Of a stretch of DNA of 64,000 nt, positions 37,900 through 47,132 are shown piece by piece. This stretch comes from Chloroflexota bacterium. Lineage in GTDB: Bacteria > Chloroflexota > Dehalococcoidia > JACPEP01. Numbering within the stretch: position 1 is the first letter of the stretch; each line of letters starts with the position of its first letter. The position numbers were made by a program, and so were the translations under genes. The notes under the pieces are model-generated. The model was given only the letters and a program-made list of their open reading frames with translations, searched no databases and was not told the origin of the DNA. The DNA lies in the NCBI GenBank assembly GCA_016183425.1, contig JACPEP010000024.1, positions 51,939 through 115,938 of the forward strand. Direction: 5' to 3'.

Positions 37900-39570
37900 C
37901 TAATAGGTCCTCTCCGCGGGCTGATAGCGAGTTATAGCCACCTCTTTGCGCTCCAAACGGACGCCTTCCGCCGTCTTATAGGCCAGGGTGTGGTGAAGAA
38001 AGCCCTTGTCGTCCCGTTGCGAATAGTCGTTGCGGAAGTGGCCTCCCCGACTCTCCTGGCGTGTCAGGGCGCCGGCCACGATGACCTCGGCCACGGTGAG
38101 CATGTTGCCCAACTCCAGGGCAGAGACCAGCTCGGTGTTGAAGGCGCGGCTCTTATCGTCCACAGACAGCCGAGAGTAGCGATCCTGTAGCTCCCAGATC
38201 TTGTCCTGGGCCTCCCGGAGCCCCTTCTCGTCCCGGAAGACTCCCACCTTATCCCACATAGTGTTCGTTAGCTCCTTGACGATACGACCCATCCGCTCGC
38301 CGCGAGAGCCGTTTTTGATGGCCTCCAGACGTTTTTCCTCCTCTGCCAAGGCAGCTTCCCCAGAGGCGGGCAAATCCCGGTTTTTCACATCCTGAGCTAC
38401 CCGCTGCCCCACGCGGCATCCGAAGACCAGGGTTTCCAGGAGGGCATTACCCCCCAAACGATTGGCGCCCTGGACGCTGACGCAGGCACACTCTCCGGCG
38501 GCATAAAATCCATCCCGGGGCGTGACACCGTCTACATCGGCGGGGATGCCCCCCATAGCGTAGTGCTGGGCCGGCTGGATGGGGATAGGCTCATGGATAG
38601 GGTTCAACCGGGTGAAGTCTTTGGCCAGCTCCAGCACCTGTCCCAGCTTCTCGGTGATCCTCTTCTCCCCTAAATGTCGTAGATCCAAAAGGACGTAGCC
38701 TCCCGGAAAGCCCCGTCCTTCCAGAATCTCTGTCTCAATGGAGCGGGAGACGATGTCCCGGGGAGCCAACTCCATCTTGCCCGGGGCGTATCGGCTCAGA
38801 AAGCGCTCGTTATGCCGGTTCAGAAGGTAAGCCCCTTCGCCGCGACAGGCCTCGGTGACCAAAATGTTAGAGCCAAAGAGGCTGGTGGGGTGAAACTGGA
38901 CGAACTCCATGTCCTGGAGAGGCACCTGGGCCCGATAGGCTACGGCCATGCCATCTCCAGTGTTGCTCAAGCCATTGGTGGTTCGGGCGTAGATGCGGCC
39001 ATAGCCGCCGGTGCAGAAAATGGTCGCTTTTGCCCGGAAAGCCTCCAAGCGGCCGCTGGCGATGTCCATGGCGATTACCCCACAACAGCGCCCCTCCTCT
39101 ACTATTAGGGAAGTAACGAACCATTCCTGGTAAACCTTCAGATTCTGCTTCAGGGCTTGCTCGTACAGAGTGTGGAGGAGCACCTGCCCAGTGCGGTCTC
39201 CGGCGTAGCAAGTGCGGTATTGCTGCTGCCCCCCCGCCGCCCACTGGGCGATGCGGCCGTCTTCAGAGCGACTGAAGGGCGTTCCCAGGTGCTCCATGAA
39301 GAAGACCTCCTCAATGCCCTTCTGACACAGGATCTCCACCGCCGGTTGGTCGTTTAGATAGTCGCCCCCTTTTATGGTATCGAAGGCGTGAATCTCCCAG
39401 CTATCCTCCTGTCCGATGGCGGCATTGATGCCCCCCTGGGCAGCCGCCGAATGGGATCTCAGGGGGTGCACCTTGCTGATGAGGGCGGTATCCGCCACCT
39501 GGCTGGTCTCCACCGCCGCTCTCAGCCCCGCCAACCCCCCTCCCACAATGATTACATCATGGCTTACCAC
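37900..39570 (-). CDS. sdhA: Succinate dehydrogenase/fumarate reductase flavoprotein subunit
   Basis: HDVIIVGGGLAGLRAAVE; HSAAAQGGINAA; GGYGRIYARTTNGLSNTGDGMA; QPAQHYAMGGIPAD; GANRLGGNALLETLVFG. Confidence 0.9.
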   Translation of the reverse strand: MVSHDVIIVGGGLAGLRAAVETSQVADTALISKVHPLRSHSAAAQGGINAAIGQEDSWEIHAFDTIKGGDYLNDQPAVEILCQKGIEEVFFMEHLGTPFSRSEDGRIAQWAAGGQQQYRTCYAGDRTGQVLLHTLYEQALKQNLKVYQEWFVTSLIVEEGRCCGVIAMDIASGRLEAFRAKATIFCTGGYGRIYARTTNGLSNTGDGMAVAYRAQVPLQDMEFVQFHPTSLFGSNILVTEACRGEGAYLLNRHNERFLSRYAPGKMELAPRDIVSRSIETEILEGRGFPGGYVLLDLRHLGEKRITEKLGQVLELAKDFTRLNPIHEPIPIQPAQHYAMGGIPADVDGVTPRDGFYAAGECACVSVQGANRLGGNALLETLVFGCRVGQRVAQDVKNRDLPASGEAALAEEEKRLEAIKNGSRGERMGRIVKELTNTMWDKVGVFRDEKGLREAQDKIWELQDRYSRLSVDDKSRAFNTELVSALELGNMLTVAEVIVAGALTRQESRGGHFRNDYSQRDDKGFLHHTLAYKTAEGVRLERKEVAITRYQPAERTY

Positions 39571-39795
39571 CAGTCCACCGCCTTCCTTTCCCTACCGCAC
39601 GCCAGAAAGTACCAACCGGCCCCCATTCTAACCTCACCTCCCCCTTCGGTCAAGCAATTGGGCAGCATAGTGACGATGCCCAGTCTTCTCTTCTGGTTAG
39701 AAGTACAACGAATATATAAAGATATATAATGAGCAAGAGGCAGCGGCAGCAATCCCACTGGGGATAATAGAAGACAAAGAGACACAGAGGAACGC

Positions 39796-40677
39796 TTGAA
39801 GCTCTCTTTTGGCGATGGGCAAACCACAGAGCCTCCGCACCGGCCGTCTCCCGGGGCGCCACCCTCAAGGGTAGAGACAACCTTGCTGGGAGGGGCCGCC
39901 TTTCTTACTGACGTCATCTTCGGCTACGGGCCTATCTACGCCGGCTTCCTCTTTGCTCTGCTCATCTATGACGAAGTCCTCAAGAACGAGCTGGTTGTAG
40001 AACATGCCACTGAGCTGTTGGGGACAGTGGTGACGTACCTCTTTGTCGTTCGACTCCTTATCGATATATGGATACGTTGGCGATCACCCCGTCCCGTTCA
40101 AGAGAAGCTTCCAGAACCGGACACGAGCGATCGACCTTGGACGAGGCTACTGGACCTTATCGGTATAGCCGCACGGCTCATCGGTCGCCCCCTGGAAGCG
40201 GCCCTCGCCTTTGGGCTTTTCGCTGTGATACAGTGGGCACGCCTAAACACATCTGAAGGCTCTACCGAGTTCTGGCTTGCGTATTCCGTCACATGGGTAG
40301 CCTTCTACCTAGGACCCTGGACGGTGGGATTTTTACAGGTATGGGAAGGCAACGGTCAGACCCTGGGAAGAGCGTTGTTCGGTTTACAGCTTCAGGACAA
40401 CAGCGGTATGCCCGCTGGATTCGTTAGCCTGTTACTACGCGATGGTCTCTTGAGGCCATTCATCTGGATATGTGCCTATTCGGTGTTTGCGCTTCTACTG
40501 GTCATAGAGTTTTACCTTCTTTGGATAGTGGTGCCCCTAATCCTGGTCTTAAAGGGTAATATGAGGCTTCTCTTATATCCCTTTAAGATTATTTGGCTTG
40601 CTTTAGTCGGCGGCGACGATTCAGTAACCTTATACGACCTCTTGCTGGGTATTAGAATAAAGAGGACAAACAATTGA
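39796..40677 (+). CDS. RDD-family-like membrane protein
   Basis: Multiple TM segments; GNGQTLGRALFGLQLQDNSG resembles RDD-family motifs. Confidence 0.6.
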   Translation: MKLSFGDGQTTEPPHRPSPGAPPSRVETTLLGGAAFLTDVIFGYGPIYAGFLFALLIYDEVLKNELVVEHATELLGTVVTYLFVVRLLIDIWIRWRSPRPVQEKLPEPDTSDRPWTRLLDLIGIAARLIGRPLEAALAFGLFAVIQWARLNTSEGSTEFWLAYSVTWVAFYLGPWTVGFLQVWEGNGQTLGRALFGLQLQDNSGMPAGFVSLLLRDGLLRPFIWICAYSVFALLLVIEFYLLWIVVPLILVLKGNMRLLLYPFKIIWLALVGGDDSVTLYDLLLGIRIKRTNN

Positions 40678-40782
40678 AAGCAGGCGGATGACCAGACATA
40701 TTTGCTTCCGTCATCTACTCCGGAATCGAATCACCCACCGATGACTGCCGAGACATCGAAAGGGGGCATGCATCGGATTTGT

Positions 40783-41352
40783 TCAACTGCCTGCCGGGGC
40801 CGGCACGGGGTGCACCGCAGCCTCCAAAATGCGCTCCGCCAGTTGCTTAACGCGACGTATGTTCTCTTCGCGGTCCATGGCCTCACCGGGGTGGCGGCCA
40901 GTGCAAACAATGCCCCGTATTGTGATCATGTTATGGAGTTTGAAAAACTCCATGAGGCTATGTTCCGCCATCAAGCCCCCTTCGCCGCTATTGGTGACCA
41001 ATGAGGTGCCCATCTTTCCTTTGAGAAGCCTCTGGTAATAGATGGGCAGGGTGCGGTCGATAAAGTCCTTGGCCAGGCCGCTGACATTGCTGAAATAGAC
41101 GGGAGAGCCAAAAACGATGAGGTCGGCTCCTGCCAAGCGTTCACAGAGCATGGCCATGTCATCCTTCTTCTCCTGGCAACACTGCTTCCGCTCACGACAT
41201 GTCTGGTCACCCAGGCACCGTAAGACGCGATATTGCATCAGGTCAAGAAACTCTCCCTGAAAGTGTGCCGCCAGTTCCTCGGCCAAGGCACGAGTTAGAT
41301 GGTGAGTATTGGCGTTTTTCCTCGGACTGGCATTGATGAAAACGGCCTTCAT
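40783..41352 (-). CDS. Flavodoxin/NADPH-dependent FMN reductase family
   Basis: MKAVFINASPRKNANTHHLTRALAEEL; ADLIVFGSPVYFSNVSGLAKDFIDR. Confidence 0.85.
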   Translation of the reverse strand: MKAVFINASPRKNANTHHLTRALAEELAAHFQGEFLDLMQYRVLRCLGDQTCRERKQCCQEKKDDMAMLCERLAGADLIVFGSPVYFSNVSGLAKDFIDRTLPIYYQRLLKGKMGTSLVTNSGEGGLMAEHSLMEFFKLHNMITIRGIVCTGRHPGEAMDREENIRRVKQLAERILEAAVHPVPAPAGS

Positions 41353-41532
41353 TTTATTTACCTCCCTCTGCGTCGCACCGAACAATGTTACCATACCAGC
41401 CCATTGTAGCGACTCACCGTCGCCCTTTCAACAAAAAGTACTCTAGGCTGGCCTATAACGGCGAAATGCAATAAAATAGAGAGGACATAGGTACTCGCCC
41501 GTATAGAGCGACGGAGAAAAATAGGGAGTGAT

Positions 41533-42693
41533 GTGAGCCGAATTATCTTATACACCGGTAAGGGGGGCGTCGGGAAAACCAGCGTTGCCGCTGCCACCGC
41601 CATGCGTTGCGCTGAGCTGGGCTACCGAACGGTGGTGCTGAGCACTGACGCTGCTCACAGCCTGGCCGATTCTTTTGACCGCCCCCTGGGGCCGGAGCCA
41701 GTGGCCATAGCACCCAACTTGTGGGGGCAAGAGACAGACATCGTACACAATATCCAGAAATATTGGGGCCGGGTGCGAGACTGGTTAGCCGCCCTCCTGG
41801 CCTGGCGGGGCGTGGAAGAGATGGTGGCTGAAGAGCTAGCCATACTGCCCGGCATGGAGGAGTTGGCCAACCTCCTCTGGATTAACCATCATCACGACAG
41901 TGGCGACTACGATGTCATCATTGTGGACTGCGCCCCCACCGGGGAGGCCCTGCGGCTGCTCACCTTTCCCGAAATGGCCCGCTGGTGGCTGGAAAAGATG
42001 CTCCCCATCCAACGCCGTCTGAGCCAACTGATCAATCCCGTTATTCAGCGCTTCATAGACATGCCCCTGCCCGACGAGCAGGTTCTGGCCGGGGTGGAGG
42101 ACATCTTTCGGGAGCTGGCTCGGCTGCGCACCTTGCTCACCATGGATACCACCACCGTGCGCCTCGTCCTCAATCCAGAGAAGATGGTCATCAAAGAGGC
42201 GCAGCGTACCTTCACCTATCTCAACCTTTATGGCTACGCCACGGATGCAGTAGTATGCAATCGCATTCTTCCCGAGACCGTGAACGACCCTTACTTTAAG
42301 CTATGGCAGGAGACACAAAAGCGTTACATGCAGCTTGTGGAGGAATGCTTTTCCCCCTTGCCCATTCTCAAAGCGCCCCTTTTCGGGGCCGAGGTGGTGG
42401 GTCTGGAAGCCCTCAAGAGCATGGCCCACTCCATCTTTGATCAACAGGACCCGGCCCAGGTCCTTTTCTCGGGAGTGACCCAGAGGATCGAAAGGGAGAA
42501 TGGCGACTACCTTCTCAAGCTGCCCCTTCCCTTTGCCACTCGGGAAAGCGTCTCCCTCCTCCAGTCCGGCGACGAGTTGGTGGTACGCATCGGCAACCAG
42601 AAACGGAATATCCTTCTTCCGCACACCTTGCAAGGCCGGGAGGCGAAAGAGGCCCTTATCAAGGGAAAAGACCTGGAAATCCGTTTCTCCTAG
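41533..42693 (+). CDS. ArsA/GET3-family ATPase
   Basis: IILYTGKGGVGKTSVAAATAMRCAELGYRTVVLSTDAAHSLADSF; VDCAPTGEALRLLTFPE. Confidence 0.9.
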   Translation: MSRIILYTGKGGVGKTSVAAATAMRCAELGYRTVVLSTDAAHSLADSFDRPLGPEPVAIAPNLWGQETDIVHNIQKYWGRVRDWLAALLAWRGVEEMVAEELAILPGMEELANLLWINHHHDSGDYDVIIVDCAPTGEALRLLTFPEMARWWLEKMLPIQRRLSQLINPVIQRFIDMPLPDEQVLAGVEDIFRELARLRTLLTMDTTTVRLVLNPEKMVIKEAQRTFTYLNLYGYATDAVVCNRILPETVNDPYFKLWQETQKRYMQLVEECFSPLPILKAPLFGAEVVGLEALKSMAHSIFDQQDPAQVLFSGVTQRIERENGDYLLKLPLPFATRESVSLLQSGDELVVRIGNQKRNILLPHTLQGREAKEALIKGKDLEIRFS

Positions 42694-43568
42694 CTAATGC
42701 CTTCTCGGCGGGCCAGCGCCTCTGCCAAACGTAGCAGCCGCTCCGCCCTTCGGGCGACAGGGGTATCCACCAGCCTTCCCCTCACCGCGATGGCCGCCGA
42801 GCCCCGGGCCTGGGCGGCGGCAAAGGCGCTCACCATCTCCCTCGCCTCCTCGATCTCCTCCGCCGAAGGGCGAAAAACATCGTTCACCGGCTGGATCTGG
42901 CTGGGGTGGATGACAAACTTGCCCTGAAAACCCAGCTTCCGAACTAGAGTGGCCTCGGCCACCAGCCCTTCAGGGTCGGTGTGAGCGATATAAGGGCTGT
43001 CCAGGGCCAGGATATCGGCGGCCCTTGCCGCCACGGCCACCTTTGCCCGAGGATACATGAGGCCCTCCGGAGTGGGCAGCATGCCCATATCCAGGCTAAA
43101 ATCGTCGGCGCCAAAGGCCAGGCCCACCACCCGAGGGGAAGCGGTGGCTATCTCCTCCGCCCTTATGATGGCCCGTGCCAACTCCACCCAGGGGATGATG
43201 CCCAGACGCCCCACCTCCAGGCCCCGCTCCCTCTCCAGGGCCTCTATCTCCTTCGCCACCAACTGGATGTCGGAAGCACCCTCCACCTTGGGCAAGCTAA
43301 TACCGTGGATGTGGGGGCCCACCACGGCCTCCAGCTCCGCCATAGTCAGGCCCGTGGCCAGAGAGTTGACCCGCACCCACACCTGCTGTCCCCGCAGAGC
43401 CAGGTGGGGCAGGCGTTGCGCCACCACCTCCCTGGCCTTTTCCTTCTCTGAGAGGGGCACCGAGTCTTCCAGGTCCAGCACCAGGGCATCGGCGAGCAGG
43501 GAGCGAGCCTTCTCTATCATGTCCGGACGGTTGCCGGGAACAAAAAGAAGGCTACGCAAAAGTTCCAT
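42690..43568 (-). CDS. HpcH/HpaI aldolase / citrate lyase beta-like (CitE family)
   Basis: LLRSLLFVPGNRPDMIEKA; DALVLDLEDSVPLSEKEKARE; GFQGKFVIHPSQI. Confidence 0.88.
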   Translation of the reverse strand: MELLRSLLFVPGNRPDMIEKARSLLADALVLDLEDSVPLSEKEKAREVVAQRLPHLALRGQQVWVRVNSLATGLTMAELEAVVGPHIHGISLPKVEGASDIQLVAKEIEALERERGLEVGRLGIIPWVELARAIIRAEEIATASPRVVGLAFGADDFSLDMGMLPTPEGLMYPRAKVAVAARAADILALDSPYIAHTDPEGLVAEATLVRKLGFQGKFVIHPSQIQPVNDVFRPSAEEIEEAREMVSAFAAAQARGSAAIAVRGRLVDTPVARRAERLLRLAEALARREGIS

Positions 43569-43593
43569 CACCGCTTCCCCTTGAATCACTACG

Positions 43594-43737
43594 TTACTTT
43601 ATCCGCCGCATTCCTTCTAACCAGGGACCATAACGCCAGTAATGGATAACGCAATACTTCCTGGTGATTATGTTCTGTTGCAAACAATGTGGGCATACAT
43701 CTTTCGGTATGCGCACGCCGGGCTGTAATTTACCCAT
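43594..43737 (-). CDS. Possible small zinc-finger-like protein
   Basis: MGKLQPGVRIPKDVCPHCLQQNIITRKYCVIHYW; CxxC plus C-x3-H; start uncertain. Confidence 0.35.
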   Translation of the reverse strand: MGKLQPGVRIPKDVCPHCLQQNIITRKYCVIHYWRYGPWLEGMRRIK

Positions 43738-43922
43738 TTTTACCTCCATATTCAACGATTGTCTTATTAATGTCATAATCAAAGAGTACTCGCTGCCGCT
43801 AACTACTTCCACACCTTTTGATTCTACCTCGCTGAACCTGCTTGCCGCAACACAAAGCTTTTATTCTCTTGACGACATATGTATAATAGTATAAGCAAGT
43901 GCTATCACAAGGACTATCACTT

Positions 43923-44138
43923 ATGATAACGAAAGGGTCATCGAAATCCCCGATCACCCACAGGGTCAAAGCCACGCTCGCAACCGAGCCGGGGCTGAGT
44001 GTCAAGGATCTGGCAGAGCGGCTGAAGGTGAACCGCCAGTTTATGGCGGGTTTTCTGGCCGCCCTTGAGGAGATGGGCCTAGTCATGCACAGACAGGTTG
44101 GGCCTGCCCGCACGTACTTCAGTGTCGACAGGAGATGA
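43923..44138 (+). CDS. Small winged-HTH regulator
   Basis: ITHRVKATLATEPGLSVKDLAERLKVNRQFMAGFLAALEEMGLVMHRQVGPARTYFSV. Confidence 0.6.
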   Translation: MITKGSSKSPITHRVKATLATEPGLSVKDLAERLKVNRQFMAGFLAALEEMGLVMHRQVGPARTYFSVDRR

Positions 44139-44206
44139 TAGCATGGACTGCCCAGCGAGCCACACAACAGAGTTGCGTGGGGCTAGAGGGACAACAGGTG
44201 GTTAGC

Positions 44207-45532
44207 ATGTGCTTCGTCGATCTTTTTGCGGGTCTGGGTGGATTTCATCTGGCTCTAAGAAAGCTCGGTCACACGTGCGTGTTCGCCTCTGAGATCGACG
44301 AGACGCTGCGTGACGTCTACGAGAAAAACTTCGGAATGAGGCCGGAAGGAGACATTCGCAACGTGCATGCGAGTGAGATTCCCCCTCATGAGATTCTCTG
44401 TGCTGGGTTCCCATGCCAGCCGTTCTCCAAGGCTGGGAGCCAGGAGGGTTTTGATGACCCTGAGCTTGGCGGGCTCTACAAGGACATCCTACGAATTATC
44501 CGGCATCACAGGCCTCGCTATGTCATCCTTGAGAACGTGCCTAACTTGCAGAACCATGACGAGGGCAAGACATGGGAAATTATAGAAGGGCGTCTTCGCA
44601 GAGAGGACTACGACGTTCAGCTTAAGAGGCTATCGCCACATCACTTCGGGATACCACAAATCCGTGAACGTATATACATCGTAGGCAGCACTCGGCTGCT
44701 CGACGGCTTCGCCTGGCCCGAACACGTGCCGGCCAACACGCAAATCTCGATTAGGTCTGTCCTCGATTCTAAACCTCCTGAGGCGCGGCCTCTCCCAGAG
44801 CAGGTAAAGCGATGCCTTGAGGTATGGCAGGAGTTCGTAAATCGAATCCCGAAAGACGAGAAGATCCCACACCCACTCTGGTCCATGGAGTTCGGCGCGA
44901 CGTATCCATACGAGGACACCACACCCAGCGCTCTCTCGACAGACGAGTTGCGACGGTACCGCGGCTCACATGGGCTCCCACTTCGAGAAGCGACGGACCG
45001 AGAGGAGATATTCAATCTGCTTCCATCCCATGCAATAACGAAACAGGCCAGCTTCCCTAGCTGGAAGGTGCAGTTCATCAGACGCAACAGGGAGTTCTAC
45101 CAGCGTCACAAGACCTGGGTTGACAGATGGCTACCAAAGATTGTGGAGTTTCCCTCTAGCTTTCAGAAGCTTGAGTGGAACTGCCAAGGCGAGAGCATCC
45201 GACGGCTGGACAGATACGTGGTACAGCTAAGAGCCTCGGGAGTCCGAGTAAAGCGTCCGACGACAGCACCATCTCTCGTGGCTATGACTGCAACCCAGGT
45301 TCCCATCATCACCTGGGAGAGCCGCTACATGACGCCGACAGAGTGCAAGCGACTTCAGAGCATGCAGGACCTTCGGTGGCTACCAGAGAGCCCCACAAAG
45401 GCATACGAGGCGCTTGGAAACGCGGTCAATGTTGAGGTTGCTCGTCATGTGGCAGCGGAGCTTGTCGGTCAGGCTACCGGCCTGCGTGCGCTGCTTGAGC
45501 CGATAGCTGCGTATCTGCCACTAAAGAGATAA
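44207..45532 (+). CDS. DNA (cytosine-5) methyltransferase
   Basis: FVDLFAGLGGFHLALRKLGH (I), AGFPCQPFSKAG (IV), VILENVPNL (VI), QIRERIYIVG (VIII), EALGNAVNVEVARHVA (X). Start may instead be 44135. Confidence 0.95.
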   Translation: MCFVDLFAGLGGFHLALRKLGHTCVFASEIDETLRDVYEKNFGMRPEGDIRNVHASEIPPHEILCAGFPCQPFSKAGSQEGFDDPELGGLYKDILRIIRHHRPRYVILENVPNLQNHDEGKTWEIIEGRLRREDYDVQLKRLSPHHFGIPQIRERIYIVGSTRLLDGFAWPEHVPANTQISIRSVLDSKPPEARPLPEQVKRCLEVWQEFVNRIPKDEKIPHPLWSMEFGATYPYEDTTPSALSTDELRRYRGSHGLPLREATDREEIFNLLPSHAITKQASFPSWKVQFIRRNREFYQRHKTWVDRWLPKIVEFPSSFQKLEWNCQGESIRRLDRYVVQLRASGVRVKRPTTAPSLVAMTATQVPIITWESRYMTPTECKRLQSMQDLRWLPESPTKAYEALGNAVNVEVARHVAAELVGQATGLRALLEPIAAYLPLKR

Positions 45533-45566
45533 GAAGATTTCGAGCAATATGTGATAAGGGGATAGC

Positions 45567-47132
45567 ATGGTTCGCAGTCGTACTCAGCAGACGATAAACA
45601 TTCGCCCTGCTGTTAGCGTATACGCGACCTATAGGCGGCTCAGCTATACGCCTTGGTATGCTATTGCTGAGTTTGTGGACAACTCAACCCAGAACTACTA
45701 CGACCATAGAGGAAAGCTCCTTCAAGCGTATAGGAGGGACAGCAACCCTGGACGGCTGCGCGTTGAGGTCTCCTACGACAGCGAGAGAAACACCCTAACC
45801 ATTAGAGACAACGCCAACGGGATGAACATTGAGGAACTCGCAAGAGCAGTCGTGCTTGACAAGCCTCCTCCAAACACCTCCGGACGATGTGAGTATTGTA
45901 TGGGCCTAAAGACTGCTGCGTGCTGGTTTGGTACGACATGGACTATCCGAACCACACGGCTTGGTGTAGCTAAGGAGTATACCGCAACTGTTCATGTTCC
46001 TGAGTTGGTAGAGCGGCAGACGGAGGAGATTGTGGTAGTCGAGCGGCCGATGCAGCGAGGAGAGCACTTTACTGTTATCACTATAGAGGGGCTCTACAAG
46101 CCCATTCGAGGACGGACGCCTGCTCGCATTCGAGACCAACTCGGTAGCATGTACCGCCAAGACCTGCGCTCTGGTGAGGTCGAAATTATCTGGAATGGCC
46201 AGCCTGTTCAGTTCGAAGAGCCTCCTATCCTCATCGAGGAGTCGGACGGCATACGGACGACCTGGAAAAAGAAGGTCTCGTTTGAGGTTCCCTGGGATCC
46301 TGCGGGTCGGCCGTTTCCAGTAAGAGGATGGATCGGCATTCGGATACCAGCAAGCCAGCGCGATGCAGGCTTTGCGCTGCTTCGCCGAGGTAGGGTCGTT
46401 GTTGGAGGACCTGCTGAGGGCTACAAACCTGTGGAGATCTTTGGGCAGGGTAACACCTTTCGCTCGCAGAGGCTTATAGGCGAGCTTCGTATGGATGATT
46501 GGCCGGTGACTCAGGCGAAGGACGCCTTCGACTGGTCCGGCGGGCTTGAGGACGCCTTTATTGAGGAGCTAAGGAGAGCCTGTCAGGACTACATGGATAA
46601 GGCGGAGGGCTATCGCCAGCCTGGTCGCCGAATCGTACAGTCCGAAATGCAACTTGTGTCGGAGAGAACACGACAGGTCTTCGCTGACCAGCGATTCGGC
46701 ACAGCGGTGACACAGGAACTGGCTCTCCCAGAGCCACCTAAGACCGAGGAGCAAGAGTGGTCTGACACTGCTAAGCTGCGGTCGGTTAGCGATGGGCCAG
46801 TCGTGTATAGGGTTCCCGTTGGGGCCGACCAGTGGATCTTTCATCTACATTGGCAGGACCAACTCAGCGACGCCCACTGGATGAGCGTGAGCTACCCAGA
46901 GGATACTGTAACTGATATCTTCCTAAACATGGCGCACCCGTTTTTTGCACGATACATGGACAACGCTGATTTCCTTGAGTTGCTCCAGAAGTTCGTGCTT
47001 GCACTGGCGCTGGCGGAGCGCATGGCTCGCCAGACATCCAGAAATGGGCTTGTCTCGCCAGGAGATTTCCGCAACTATATGAATAGGGTGCTCCGATATA
47101 CGGCAGAGATAGAGGCTGAGAATAGTGTCTAG
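45567..47132 (+). CDS. GHKL ATPase of MORC/MutL-like R-M type
   Basis: N-box AIAEFVDNSTQNYYD, G1 IRDNANGMN, G2 EYCMGLKTAACWFG; encoded with MTase/Z1/DUF4420. Confidence 0.85.
   Translation: MVRSRTQQTINIRPAVSVYATYRRLSYTPWYAIAEFVDNSTQNYYDHRGKLLQAYRRDSNPGRLRVEVSYDSERNTLTIRDNANGMNIEELARAVVLDKPPPNTSGRCEYCMGLKTAACWFGTTWTIRTTRLGVAKEYTATVHVPELVERQTEEIVVVERPMQRGEHFTVITIEGLYKPIRGRTPARIRDQLGSMYRQDLRSGEVEIIWNGQPVQFEEPPILIEESDGIRTTWKKKVSFEVPWDPAGRPFPVRGWIGIRIPASQRDAGFALLRRGRVVVGGPAEGYKPVEIFGQGNTFRSQRLIGELRMDDWPVTQAKDAFDWSGGLEDAFIEELRRACQDYMDKAEGYRQPGRRIVQSEMQLVSERTRQVFADQRFGTAVTQELALPEPPKTEEQEWSDTAKLRSVSDGPVVYRVPVGADQWIFHLHWQDQLSDAHWMSVSYPEDTVTDIFLNMAHPFFARYMDNADFLELLQKFVLALALAERMARQTSRNGLVSPGDFRNYMNRVLRYTAEIEAENSV

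Noticed and set aside
43860-43900. ttgacg / tataat as a sigma70 promoter for the defence operon
   Set aside because: Spacing (about 7 nt) is far from the 16-18 nt optimum; not claimed as a promoter.
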